Assembly: GCF_003597395.2 (NCBI RefSeq) | Contig: NC_133770.1 | Span: 199,265,317 to 199,329,316, forward strand | Source of the DNA: Chelonoidis abingdonii | Lineage: Eukaryota > Chordata > Testudines > Testudinidae | Length of the DNA stretch: 64,000 bases | Reading direction: 5' to 3' | Notes under the pieces: generated by a model | Told to the model about the DNA's origin: nothing | The model's database searches: none | The model's input: the letters and a program-made list of their open reading frames with translations, nothing else | Position numbers and translations under genes: made by a program | Shown: positions 34,180-46,338 of the stretch, one piece after another | How positions within the stretch are numbered: the stretch's first letter is position 1 | How the letters are laid out: every line of letters begins with the position of its first letter

Positions 34180-35420
34180 AGCACAGTCAGCATTTTTTCC
34201 TTCAGAATGTTTTCATGGCAATTCAGAGGAAAATTTTTGAGTTCTCAGCAGGAAATGCTAAATGGAAAATTTATTTTCATTTCAATTGAAAACATTGTTT
34301 GGTTTCAGCGTATCAATATAAGAAAAATGAAACAACATTTTATGTCAAAATATCAGTTTGAAATATCCATTTTTGTTTCACTTTGACTTAAAATGTCCTG
34401 GTATTTTTTTAACAAAAAAAAATGGGGGAAAATAATGTTGTAAGTCAAAATGGAGTGAAAATTTCACTAAATAAACTGAACTAGATAAACATTTTTTATT
34501 TTAAACCAGATCAAAACTTCCCAGGGGAAACCCAGAACATTTTGACCAAAAAACATGGACAATTTCTCATTCAAAATTTCTCACATTTTTGACAGCTGGA
34601 GTGTTTTACCTGTCTGACAGCTCACAACTCTACTCTTCTCCTGCTAAATACAGAATGAAAAAGATATCTATTTTTTACACAGAACTTGCACAGGCTTATT
34701 AGTAGAGCTGAGCAAAATTTGGAATTTCCATTTTAAGATTTGTTTTCATCCAAAAGTGGGATGAAAATTTGAAACAGTAATAATTTTGGTGGAATAAAAT
34801 ATTCTGGAAAAAAATAATTTGTAAATGTGTTTTTTTGTCAACTTTTTGGTCAAAACAAAAAAAAATGAGTATTCTAAAACAGAAGCATTTTGTTTCATTT
34901 TGTTGCACTAACCCAAAATGCTTTGTTTTGAGTAACTTTAAATATTAAACAGCATTTTTCCATTGTGCTGCATTATCTCATGAGAATTGTAGTTCATGAG
35001 CCTTATACTCACATTATCCCTTATGGGCCAGGTTCCCTTACTGGACTACATTTCCCATGAGGCACTGAGACTCATATGATTCTCATGATGCACCGCACAG
35101 GTTGGTTGAGGGATGTCTATGTTTCACTACTGGAGATACAGTCTTCTATGGAACTCAGCCCAGAAGAAAGAATAGGAGACCAAATGACTGTTCCCACCAG
35201 GCAATGATCTATAATAGGCATATGCAGTTTAATGTTGTTTTGTGTTGAATCATTTCATTTTGGGTCAGTTCACATAATTAAATATTATTATAAATATTTC
35301 ATTTTGATTTTCCCATTGTAAAACTAATAATTTTTTGACCAAATTGAAATTTTACTGTGGAAAATGTGGATTTTGCAGAAACTGAATATTCTACTCCAAA
35401 ATGATTTCTGATCAACTCTG
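34180..35420. repeat. AT-rich repeat with ZNF143-like blocks (copy 1)
   Basis: A long region of TTTTGGTCAAAA, GAAAATTT and TTTCATTTTG-like blocks in both orientations flanks a short central core. The core holds GCATTATCTCATGAGAATTG followed by TAGT (34970-34993) and, inverted, GGACTACATTTCCCATGAGGC (35043-35063). The same core occurs at 39984-40080. The symmetric AT-rich arms suggest a foldback-type DNA element. No coding. The part 34180-34690 may be a separate copy of the arms. Confidence 0.45.
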
Positions 35421-35435
35421 GGAATAGCGTATAAA

Positions 35436-35809
35436 TTGAAAACCAACCTGTACCAGTGCATAAAGAGGATACAAAGTTTCAAGCCAGTTTATTCTTCAAA
35501 ACAACTTTGCTTATTAAAATATTTCTGTATATGTGATAATAGTAACTTATTTTCATACCAAAAAGATAGAAATATTAATGAGATACATCCTCACTTTGGT
35601 GTAAATTGTCATAACAACGCTTCAGTGGAGCTAGTCCAATTATTTAACCAAAAAAAAAAAAAAATCTAAGGCCTTACATGGGTAGTTCAAAACCATTTTC
35701 AGTGACTGGGAAGCGTACCCGAGCTTGGGACTTCCAGAGCATAATGGCAGACCATGACCTCTCTTTAGGAATGCTCTTAGCACACTCTCAGTGCAGGAAG
35801 CCAAACAGA
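35436..35809. other. Spacer before the large element
   Basis: Contains a poly(A) run (35651-35663). No gene recognised. Confidence 0.5.
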
Positions 35810-38281
35810 GGCCTGGTCTACACTACGCGTTTAAAACGATTTTAGTAGCGTTAAACTGATTTAAACCTGTACCCGTCCACACAACAAGGCCCTTTATATC
35901 AATATAAAGGGCTATTAAAACCTGTTTCTGTACTCTTCCCCGACGAGAGGAGTAGCGCTGAAATCGGTATTACCATGTCGGATTAGGATTAAGTGAGGGC
36001 CCAAATTTCCATCCGCACAATATTGACAGTGATCGGCTCTCACGCACTTCACTACAGTGGCACACTGTGCAAGCTACTGGGACACGCAAGTCTGAACCCG
36101 GAAATATTGCACTGGCAGGTAAGACAGGAAAAGCCTGGCGCAAACTTTTGAATACATTTCCTGTTTACTCTCACGTCGGAGCCCTCACTGATACAGCACA
36201 GAGAGTGGCGATGCAGTCCAACACCCCAAAAGAAAAGCTCAAGCATGGACACGAGATCGGAGAAGAATATCGAGAATCTGAGATTGCTGTAAAAATCAAT
36301 GGGGAGACAAATCTGTATTTCTACCTCAGCGCTTGTTACCGACACCACTGCCAAATCGCCAAGCCCATATTTGAAACAAAATCTCAGGCTGGTGAGCAAG
36401 AGTCAACACAGCAGCAGTGGACTGTGTGGGCAAGTGTACAGGAAAGAACCAAGAACAAATGGAAGCTCACACATAGAGGAGAAAAGTGGAGGAGGACTGA
36501 GAGGACAATCCAGCTATACACAAGTCCCGCAGTCTCACGAAAAGTATTTGCATTCTTGGCTGAGCTCCAAATGCCTGTAGGGTCAAAACACATTGTTGTC
36601 GATGGTTGGTTCAAGGGTATATTAATCAGTCAATATTGCCCCATCCATCCCCCTACCGTCGAAAGAAAAAGGGAAAAAAAATCGTTTCTTGACTTATATT
36701 TCAGAATGCACATCCAGAAACTAATAGTCATCACTGCATGACCTTTCGGTAGACGGGGCGCTGTACAAGCACTGACAGCAATCCTGGTCCCCTCCCTCCC
36801 ACAGCCCCGGTGGCAAATTGGTCAGTGCAGAAAAGGAGGCTGGTAGCCGGGGTCTATGGCATCAGTCCCATGATGCTGCCGTGGCCGCCCTCACAGTGAG
36901 GTCGCGCCCCCCGGCAGGAGTGACTGGGTAAAAATAGCAATGACATCACCGGTTAATTCCGCAGATGGTACACGAACGAGACTGGTACACCCCGTCCATC
37001 ATCAATAGCAACTGGGAGGCATGAGCTCCATTCAGCCCCACCTTCATGTCTAAAGAAAAGAATTCGTACTGCCTGGACTATACATAGCAGCAGTGATGCT
37101 GGGATCTCCTCATCCCCCCTACTGATTATAAATGTTGCCTGCATGGACTATCATACGCAGCTGGAAGGCTGCATCCCGCCTCATTTTTATCTCCCAAACT
37201 AAGTGTTTCTACATTTCCTGCTATTCTTTGTATAACTCATCACACAAAATGGCAACAGATACCATCCCAGGCACGCGGCTTGGCCGGCCAGGCACCCGGA
37301 AGCACGGAGTAAGAGAGATTGTTGCAGGGGCACACGTAAAAAATGACAAATTTTGTCAGCTCAAATCATTTTTTGTGAGATGGTGTACACGGAGCGGCTG
37401 TGCTCTCTGGTAACACGGTTTCCTAGTAACCTTCGCCGCATAATCTAGGGCAGGACTGGACTTCCTGGTTTAGAATGAAAAACATAAAAGGAGGAAAGAC
37501 CAACCGCAGGAGGGTACATTCGGGCCATGTTTTCTTGCTCTCTTGCCACCTCCCACGCCGATCTCAGCCGAAGGCGCCAGAAGCCCATGAACAGCAGCAA
37601 TGGTACAGGAAATGAGGATTAAACCTCATCTCATCACCTTAATTTACAGGGCACAGCAGACGGTACAGAACTGACTGGTAACAGTCTCTGCTACCTTTAG
37701 CAAAAGTGACAAAATGAAAAAGCTGCTGAACCCCTGCACACAGAACTCCTGACAAGTAACCAAGAACCAGATCCAGGCCATCTGCAGCGGGCATCCAGTA
37801 CACATACGGTGACATGACAAAGGCAAAACAAGGCTCCATAGTTTAGCCCATGGTCTAGGGCATCCTGCCAGGCGCAATCCCATGGAAAAAGAGCACGAAA
37901 GTTAAATTGTCTGCCATTCCAGCTGTCAGGGAGGGAAGTGAGGTGGAACGAATTACGCCAGAACGACCCGTGCGAGGACTGGATTTTAGCCCACCATCAT
38001 CGCACTGGCGCCACATCTCACACACACGAGGAATGTCCACGTGGCCGTGGCCCCGGCAGACTCGCGGGAACTCATGCGGACCCCCTACCCGCTCCTCATG
38101 CGGGGGCCCGGAATAGCTACCCACAGTGCAACGCTCCAGAAATCGACGCTAGCCTTGGTACTTGGACGCACACCACCGAATTATTGTGCTTTGTGTGGGC
38201 GCGTGCACTCGACTTTATACAATCTGTTTTACAAAACTGGTTTATGTAAAATCGGAATAATCCTGTAGTGTAGACGTACCC
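35810..38281. mobile_element. 2.47-kb PIF/Harbinger-like element, copy A
   Basis: Left end GGCCTGGTCTACACTAC and right end (reverse complement) GGGTACGTCTACACTAC, 17 bp with 4 mismatches near the tip, flanked by AGA on both sides (35807-35809, 38282-38284). Subterminal landmarks CCCGTCCACACAACAAGGCC, TTTATATCAATATAAAGGGC (a palindrome) and, near the right end, AATCGACGCTAGCCTTGG, are shared in order with 52810-55045. No DDE transposase or Myb-like gene was recognised, so it is probably non-autonomous. The 3-bp duplication supports PIF/Harbinger, although AGA is not the usual TWA. A 224-codon open frame inside is listed separately. Confidence 0.75.
36067..36741 (+). other. 224-codon open frame inside element A, unrecognised
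   Basis: The longest gap-free open frame in the window (ATG 36067, stop 36739-36741). It is basic, with many Lys/Arg/Thr and clusters such as KLTHRGEKWRRTERT. No helix-turn-helix, zinc-binding pattern or DDE triad could be seen. The corresponding part of element B is homologous at DNA level (GCTGAGCTCC ... ATGCC) but its frame is broken, so no purifying selection is apparent. It is probably a chance frame; alternatively a remnant of the accessory protein of the parent element. Confidence 0.2.
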
Positions 38282-38284
38282 AGA

Positions 38285-39394
38285 GGGTAGAGGAGGACCC
38301 AGTTAAGTGTCTTTGTCACCCAAGGTTACATCCACGAAGGGCTAGCTGGAAACTCTTCTGGCTTTTGAGTTCCTTTGTGCAGGATTAAACCTATTTGAAT
38401 CTAGGTGTTGTTTGTTTGTTTGTTTGTTTTTTTATATACTTCATTTTAGAAATAGTCTGTGATCAGATAATTGAAGATGGTATTTAATGAATATACACTA
38501 GCATTGCAGCGAGACAGAGTTAAGGCTGCAAGTTCAACTTTAACTTGCATTTTCAGAGCTTTGTCTGCTTACCCATCCATGCTTGATATGGCATCAAAAT
38601 AGTTCACCTTTAATTTAAATAATATAGGATTTCCTTTGTACCTGGAAGGTTTTGTGTTTGTGTTACATAAGTGAAACTTCACTGCTGTAGAAAAAGTTAT
38701 ACACTTCTAGTTGGTAGTTGATAAGATTGACTCATTTCGACTATATGTTCTTTGACTCCTTTAAATTAAATATTTTTTAGTGATTGCTGCTCGTGTTTGG
38801 GTATTTTCTTGGTCTCTTTTCAGGTCTCTTGTTCAGATTCTGAGAATTAGAAAATTCCTGTTTTCAATAATCAGTGTCCAACCTTAAAGAAGCATAGTTT
38901 TCTTTAAAAATATGTCTAGATTAATGTTTGTCAAGTTTTCCTCTCAAATGTTTAATTTATCCTGGAATTTATATGTAGCTTGAGACAAGAATCATCTTTG
39001 CTTCTTTTTTGTTACGGAATCTTCTAAAGGAATTTGCATTTGTTCTAGCAATAAGGAACTATCTAAGATATAGTAATACTTACAGTAGTTGAAAAATTCC
39101 TCAGAAGCTTTAGTTTTTGTCGAACAGATAGGTAAAGAGGAATAAAAGAAAGTGCCTTTTAGGTTAAAACTCCCTCAGACTGTTTCTCTCAGCAGGCATT
39201 TACTTGACCAGTGCTATCTTTTCATATTTACAGCTAGATCCAGGTTGTTGTTTTTTTTAATCTCTCCCTCTGTAAGGAACAATATTAGCTATTTCACTGA
39301 AGAAGCAGCACATAAAGAACCTTTGACCCATAAAGGCACAATTTCCCCTCAGTTGCCCCTTAGTCCAGAAAGAAGCTGTAAACCTTACAAAGGT
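38285..39394. other. Unannotated stretch
   Basis: (GTTT)n at 38407-38430; otherwise nothing recognised. Confidence 0.6.
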
Positions 39395-39866
39395 TAAGAT
39401 TAAGCTTGATAAGTTTATGGAGGGAATGGCATGATAAGGCTGCCTACAATGGGATATGCCCAATCCATGACTGCTGTTAGCAAATGTTTCCAATGGCCAG
39501 AGATGGGACACTAGAGGAGGAAAACTGAGTTACAGAGAATTCTTTCCCATGTGTCTGGCTAGTGGATCTCATCCACATGCTCAGGACCTAACTGATCACC
39601 ATTTTTGTGATCAGGAAGGAATTTCCTCCAGGTCAGATTGGCAGAGACCCTGGGGGGCTTTCACCTTCTGCTGAATGAAGAATGGGTCACTTGCTGTTTT
39701 GAACTACAGTAAATAATGAATTCTCTGTCATTTAAAGTCTTTAAATCATCCAGAGGTTATGGGCCTGTTACAAGAGTGGGTGGGTGAGGTTTTGTGGCCT
39801 GCGATGTGCAGGAGATCAAACTAGATGATCATAATGGTCCCTTCTGGCCAAAAAGTCTGAGTTATA
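39395..39866 (+). mobile_element. CR1 LINE 3' end fragment
   Basis: Begins with AAGCTTGATAAGTTTATGGA (the last codons of CR1 ORF2) and carries the 3' UTR landmarks GAAGGAATTTCCTCCAGG, GGTCACTTGCT, GTGGGTGAGGTTTTGTGGCC and ATGATCATAATGGTCCCTTC. These match the tail of the 20408-21878 element in order. It is 5'-truncated, as most CR1 insertions are, and older than that copy judging by indels. Confidence 0.85.
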
Positions 39867-39869
39867 GTT

Positions 39870-40380
39870 TATCAGAAAATAAGCAAATTTTTAATAGAAA
39901 ATTTCAGGGTTTTTTTTGGCAAAGATTTCAAAACTGTAAAATGTCAATTGAAAACCAAATATTTTTTAATAGGAAATGCTGTTGCATTGCCTCATAGGAG
40001 TTGTAGTTTGGGTGTGTCATGGTCCCATTGTCCTATATAGGTCAAGTTCCCTGATCATACTATATCTCCCATGTTGCACCCATGTTCTCCCTCCTTGGAG
40101 AGGGAGGCAGTGCATTGTCAAATTCTCTGGCCATGTTGCATTACAGAAAATGTGATCTGGCCAGAGAGCCCAACACATAGAAGAGAATGTGAACATGAGA
40201 TAACCAAACTATAACCCTCATGATGCACTGTAGCAGCATCACCACATCAGAATATTTTGGTTTTCAACTAATTTTTTTTGATGAAAAACAATTTTTTTCT
40301 GTGGAAAGTAGACACTGTTTGAAAAAAAAAATTTTTTGGTCGAAAATCCAATTTTCCATTTTTGACCATCCCAGGGAAAG
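39870..40380. repeat. AT-rich repeat with ZNF143-like blocks (copy 2)
   Basis: Arms with AAAATTTCAGGGTTTTTTTT and TTTTTTGGTCGAAAATCC surround a core with GCATTGCCTCATAGGAGTTG-TAGT (39984-40006), ACTATATCTCCCATGTTGCA (40060-40078) and CCCTCATGATGCACTG (about 40216). Each block has a partner in order in the 34.2-35.4 kb copy. The TGCTGTGAAAA-type arms are inverted relative to one another. Non-coding. Confidence 0.5.
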
Positions 40381-41499
40381 AGTTCTTCTCAACCCCTCCC
40401 CTCCCTCAACTCCCCTCAACTCAGCTCTGTTGGCCAGTAAGTGGGGAAAGGATCCACGGCTATGGCTATTACGGCCAATTCCACACACATGCACTGAGGG
40501 GAGGTAAGTAGCAGTCCTTCCCGCACAAGGCAATGGCAATCTTACCCTTACCAATAATCTTAATAAATAACTTTATTTATAGAGTAATTCCTCTACCAAA
40601 GCACTTATGGTGCTGTGACGAGCAGTAAAAATGAACAAACAAAAACATACAAAAAAAGAAAGAAAAGAAAAAAATAGATTTAAAAATGAAATTTTAAATA
40701 CAGAACAAACTTCACTATAGACCTTGGAAAGCACCTTCAAAAGCACTCTACGCTAGCCTAACTTTAGCTCCCATTGAAATAAAGTGGAAAATAGGAGTGG
40801 TAAAGTTAAACATTTTCTATAGATTTTGGCAGTATTGATGCCTATATCAGGAACAATTCCATTGAAGTCACTATTGCTATTGTGTTGCCAGTTCTGACAA
40901 TATTGGGTGTATCTCTTAAAGCCCTGGCACCTGGAGTTAGGTGAGTAAGTGAGAATCTCAGCTTTCTTTCTTTTTTCTTTTTTTCAAAGTAAGTTTCTAG
41001 CCTTCATATTGGAAAACATGAGCTGAAAAAGCTCAAAAACCAGAAGGCAAATTAAACAAACAAACAAAAAACAGTATTGAAAAAACTCACCCAATTCTTT
41101 TAAGACAATTTTATTATTTTAGAGGCTGACTCATGACTTTTGAATGCTGCCAATCAGAGCAAAGAGTCAATAGCTTTGTTTGCTCATGTCTTCTGCAAAA
41201 TTTGCTTATAACTTTTAATAATTTCCTCCAAATCAATATATGTAAAATGTAAAAAAGCAGTCTTGTTTTAGATTCAATCTAAGATTGTTTCTTTAATATA
41301 TATTCTTACATTTTTAACATTTACATTCTTTTGCAGAAGCTTCCCCCCCCCCCTTCCAGGCTGAATATTAAAATCTTTATAAATATTCTGTAAAATTGAT
41401 TTTAAAATAGAATTTTGCATCGTAAGGATTGTAGGAATGCCATTTGGCTTACCCAGCTACCACTTATCATTCTTCTTCTTCAGATGGCACTAAAAGGAC

Positions 41500-41640
41500 C
41501 TTAAAATCAAGTAGTGGAAGATATTCTTTCAGTGGTGGCATCTGACAGACCATGGGCAACTTCCTGGATAAGCTCAGTGAGCAGTGGTGCTGATAATTCC
41601 AAAGTTGCTTCGGGGTCTGTCACATGACTAGACCATTGAC
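41500..41640 (-). repeat. Unassigned decayed repeat, possibly once coding (copy 2)
   Basis: On the minus strand GTGACAGACCCCGAAGCAAC, then CATGGTCTGTCAGATGCCAC and ATATCTTCCACTACTTGA parallel the 26.0-26.3 kb copy. The translation VTDPEATLELSAPLLTELIQ runs open for about 40 codons before a stop. Family unknown. Confidence 0.4.
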
Positions 41641-42630
41641 TGGTTCTGCTCTTGTCTTATCATTCTGTCCTCTTCTGATTCACCTTTAATTCTGATAACC
41701 TACACTTTCTTATTCATTTTAGAGTTAGATTCTGTACTATTTTCTCATAGGATCCTTTCATGGTTCATCATTATCTGTATATAGCTCCTTTTCTTACTGC
41801 CTCCCATCTATTTCCTGATGTGTATCCTGGTGCCAAATACAAACTTACAGGGTTGCATGTGCAACATTTCTGCTATACAATAAATTGGAATCATGCTCAA
41901 AAACCTGCATGTCCAATCCAGTTTTTTTTAAAATTTGTGTTTTTTGCTTTGTTTTTGTTTTGTCTTAATTGTGAATAGGGATTCATGCGTGTGAACAATG
42001 TATCAGACAGAGATCTTCACTTTCCGACCCACACCTGACCAGTTAGTTACCAAAGATAATACATTTCTCTTGGTATGCTCTAGTTTAATAGTTCTGTGTT
42101 CTTAATAATAAACAGTCAAAGTGCAACTTTTGAGTTATGTTGCACTGCTTGATTGCAAAAACAACCAAAAAAAGTTTATCTTGTTTTAGAGAGACCAGTT
42201 GCTGAAATAAAAAGTTTGAGTGATCTTCTGTTTAACAAACATTTTTTTTTGTTTCAAGACACTATTCATCTCAAACATGAAAATCTCCATTTAATGTTTA
42301 ATAATTTATTAATTAATTAAAATTACAAGAGAAAAAACCCACCATGATATTGAAGTTCTTCAGTGATACTCTGGTGTAGCCAACCACAGTCATGTATGAC
42401 TTTGAGCATGATGTTACCTGAATGAAAATCATGGGGTAAAATGACTTGGAATTATCTCTACAAACAGCCAATTACATCCAAGTAATCCATGCAGATTAAT
42501 GATTTAAAAAGCAATTCAATTAAGAAAATCCTTAGTACCAGGATTGTGTCTCATTATTTGTACAAAATATTATTTGATTTACTTGTTCAATTTCAAAATG
42601 TTCAGTCCAAGTATATCTAAATAAATCAGG

Positions 42631-42699
42631 GGTGAAATCCTGGCCATTGGTGTCAATGTCAAAATCCAATGGCCTTCAATCAAGCCAGGATTTTACACC
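42631..42699. repeat. Short foldback repeat
   Basis: GGTGAAATCCTGGC (42631-42644) and GCCAGGATTTTACACC (42684-42699) are near-perfect inverted arms, with CCATTGG / CCAATGG just inside. This is a recognised style of old dispersed repeat in reptiles; no family name asserted. Confidence 0.6.
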
Positions 42700-44120
42700 A
42701 GTTTTCTAATTTTGTCTAAAATAACGTAACATATAATGGGTATAAAATATATGTTTTAAACGTATATTTGCTTTTCTGTTTAATTATGACCCTTCATCTG
42801 TGTATTTATCCCTCTTTGAGAATGTTGTTTGGTCACTTTATTTTATATATATTTAAAGTATTAAAATGAAAACACCAGCATTGGGCATCCTCATACCAAC
42901 TGACCATACAAAAATAAAGAATAGTACTGCAATATGATGAGAAAAATTAAATACTTTATATCCCATTCTCCGTTGTGGAGTGAACATACCCTATATCCCA
43001 TTCTCCACAATATCATCATCTCCACAGAAACACTGCCAAATAGGTGGCTTTTGCAGTGTCCTCCACATAAAAACATTGGCACTGTTGCGGAACAAGAGAA
43101 AAGAGCAAATTCCAGACCCCAGGAGCTTTCATGAAGAACATTATAAGAGAGAGAGAGAGAGGGGACAGCAGCTACAGGGGTCAGTTGTCATCCAGAATCA
43201 TGTTTGTTAAATTGAATCAATGTATTTTAATGATTTTGTGGTGGGTTTTTTCATTTTTTTTTTGGAATTTTAAAAACATGGATACTATACGATCTTTGAA
43301 AAGAGCAATACCTTCTCTCATTTGTAGTCATTGTATTTATGTATTACAGGATTATAGACCAAGTTTGAGATTGGTGACTGTGCTGTTCATGAGATTAGAA
43401 GTTTTGGGTTTTTTTTATATTGCTACCTATTCTAAGATAGAAGATTCTTTTGATTCTGAAGAAGACATATACTGCAAAATCATCCATTTTATCACCTTGA
43501 ATTTAATTATTTAACAGATACAATTATTATTAAAATAATTTTTGGTATTCTTTGTTACTTTAACTGTATCATCAGTTATACCTGTTATTGTCTTACCTCA
43601 TTCATATTTGCCTATAAAAGAAATCACAACCTTGCACATATTGTACTGTGAACACACACAGTTCACAGTATATAATTAACCACTGCATAAAACATTGACT
43701 GTGTATGTGTGTGTGTGTATCATGCCAGATAAAGAATTACTCTCTAATAGTTATTGAAATTTACATATTTGTTTACCTAATAGAAATGTCACAATAAATA
43801 GTTTTATTAAATAATGGTAGCAACAAAAATAAATCTTTACTGTTTTTTTTTTAATGTAAACTTTCTAAAAGAGTCTGGGCCAGAAAAGGCTTTGTTAAAA
43901 ATTAACTTTAAAATAAATATTCCACAACAAAGGAGTCATTTTCTTCTCCACTGTTTCTTATTCCTCTTCCCTTTTCCATTCCCCCTCCATTCCATCTTAC
44001 CTCTCTTCTTTATGGTTTATTTTTGGACTCTCTCCCTCTCTCTCTCTCTCAGCTACATTTTTCATTTGATGTAATTCTATTATCCCTTTCTTCCAAAAAA
44101 GGACCATTAAGTCCAAATAC

Positions 44121-44372
44121 ACAGTAAATATTATTAATAACATATACGATCTAGTTGTGCAAACCTTGCTCACTGGTGACATCACCATTCAGTAGCAGAA
44201 AGTAGTCCAATAGGAACCCAAGGCAATGTACTGATTTATTTGGTCTCTGTTTTTTTGCTTTGATACAGGAAGTATATATAATGGAGTCCAGTTATGTCAG
44301 TAGACCTGGTGATGTCACCATTTAGCAAGTTTTGCACAATTAGCTCATGTATGTTGTTAATAATATTTACTG
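44121..44372. mobile_element. Long inverted repeat, TIR element or foldback
   Basis: The left arm 44121-44186 and right arm 44308-44372 are reverse complements over about 65 bp with a handful of mismatches. Shared blocks include GTAAATATTATTAA, TTGTGCAAA, TTGCT and GGTGACATCACC at the inner ends. The loop is about 120 bp and contains no frame. No target duplication found. It could be a MITE with long TIRs; transcribed, it would make a long hairpin. Confidence 0.75.
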
Positions 44373-46338
44373 ATAAGTCAGGATAAACAAATAATACATT
44401 GTATATACAGTAATTTGATTAAAGAATAGATATTTTGCGGAGTACAGGTTTTTTTTTAATTCTCTTTGCTGTGTATTAAAAGAGAGCTGTTGGATGAATA
44501 GATTTCTGATTTATAAACTAGTGTTTAAATGCCCATTGAAAAGGTCATTAATATTTAAGTAAATTTTACTAATGAAAGGAAACAGACTTGATATTTTAGT
44601 TTCTTGATGCAAAGTAAAATATCAAAATGTCTGTCATATGGATGTTCTGTATCAGTTATAATTATGTAAAAGATTAACCAGAAGAGTGTCAGATCTGTCT
44701 TTACCTTTCTACTATATACTCAATGCATTATAGACCAGATTATTTTGTAGCCAAGTTACTTAATTAGCCCATTTCACAAAATGAATGTACTGTATGTTAC
44801 ATTATTACCATTTATCTACCGGTCCATTGACAGCTAAATTAAAATTATGTGGTAATTCCTCTTCATTACCATCTTGCTAATTTTCATTAGGCTTCTATAT
44901 TTACAAGATCTTACATTCTGCATACTTTTAATATATGAGAGTAATATGTTTTTAATACAGTTGTTTGAACCTTTCAAAATGAATTCACATGACAGCCCTT
45001 CTCCAACAGGCTTCAGGCAAAAAGAAATTTTAACCAGTCTGTTTCTTATTCATGCAGTTCTATTCTATGATATCACACCCTGAAAGCAAGGTAAAAGATC
45101 CATAGATCAGCAATGGGACCTTTCTAGTCATGATGGTGCAGACTAAGGAAAAGCAGACAAGTAAGACTATTACTACTATATATTTCTTTTCTTTTTAGGA
45201 GGACATAAAAGCTGGGAAGGGAGAAAAGTGGATGAGTTGGCAATCTCTTGAAGAGCTCTGGGAACTGAAGAGAAAAGAGGGGGTTGTTAGCCTTGGATTA
45301 GCTTGCTGTGCAAGTTTGGGCTGCTGGCTTTCCAAACATTCTTTATGTCCTTGTGAACATACATGCATCGGGTTTTATACCCTCTCTTTCACACATTTAC
45401 ATACGTGTGACCATTGTTTACTTGTGTCTTGCCCCTTATCCATATGTGCCTTTCTGAGAACCCATAATTGGGACTCTGATTGCTGACATAAGTTGGTCCA
45501 GTCAAAGACATTACCCCACCCGCCTTGTCTCTCTAATAAGGTATTTGCGTCAATTCTGCATTAATGTTTTCCTGGTATTTCCAACACATTAGTGCAGTTA
45601 TCCTTATGGTTGCACATATTAAAAGATTCCTAAAACCCTTAGTTTCAAGCATAAACTGTTATTTTTGATTAACTTGTTTTTTACAAAGCACTTTTTGCTA
45701 AATCTTATAACCTTAAGTCAAGCTGTTTTTGCTAACTCTTATATCCTTATGCTAAAACATTTCTAATAATTGAACTACTATATGCTGCAATGGACCTAGG
45801 TTATTGCCACGCCTGCCTCCTTAACATTCATACCCAACTGTACGTTCCCCTACTTGCATTTCAGCTATATTGGCTTTATTCATAATTATTTAAAAAAGCA
45901 ATTTTACACACACTATATGAATTAAGCTTGTCTCGTATCCTCTCCAGGATCAGGTCATGGATCACTGGTCAACAGACAGACACCTTTGGAAGACAGAGGA
46001 AGGAAGCTCACCAGTAAGTGGACCCTTCATATAACAGCAACTGTTAAGTTTTAGGGTCAAATGCCCTTTGGTGAAAGCTGTCATGGGTGAAAGCTTGATT
46101 TGCTGTGGGTTGATGGTGTAGGGGACATTGCCTTCCTTCTGTGATGAAGACAGGGCACAGGGAAGGATTTTGTGAGGAGGGTGGTTTGGGATAGGAGTGA
46201 TCAAAGTCATGGAAAAATGCAACATTTTGGGCTTCGCCAAACTGAACACTTGGATCTTTGGGGTGCAAAGTCACATCTACTGAGATACAAAGAAATGGTT
46301 TTAAAAGTCCATGAGACCCCAGCCCACCAAATTTTTGT
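44373..46338. other. Mostly unannotated stretch
   Basis: Contains only the 45489-45540 repeat tail (listed). Open frames up to 95 codons show no recognisable content. Confidence 0.55.
45489..45540 (+). repeat. Tail of the dispersed repeat seen at 33290-33505
   Basis: AAGTTGGTCCAGTCAAAGAC then CATTACCCCACCCGCC and TTGTCTCTCTAATAAGG, homologous to the 3' end of the 33.3-kb copy. Confidence 0.5.

Larger units (their letters stand above)
40381..44120. other. Unannotated AT-rich stretch with minor repeats
   Basis: C-run at 41342-41353, a decayed repeat at 41500-41640 and a short foldback at 42631-42699 (both separate entries), (GA)n at 43146-43161, (TG)n at 43701-43719, (CT)n at 44029-44050. A 15-bp direct repeat TATATCCCATTCTCC occurs near 42957 and 42991. 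No gene recognised. Confidence 0.55.

Noticed and set aside
43131..43210. CRISPR-like or satellite array
   Set aside because: Only a short (GA)n run; no regularly spaced repeats with unique spacers anywhere in the window.
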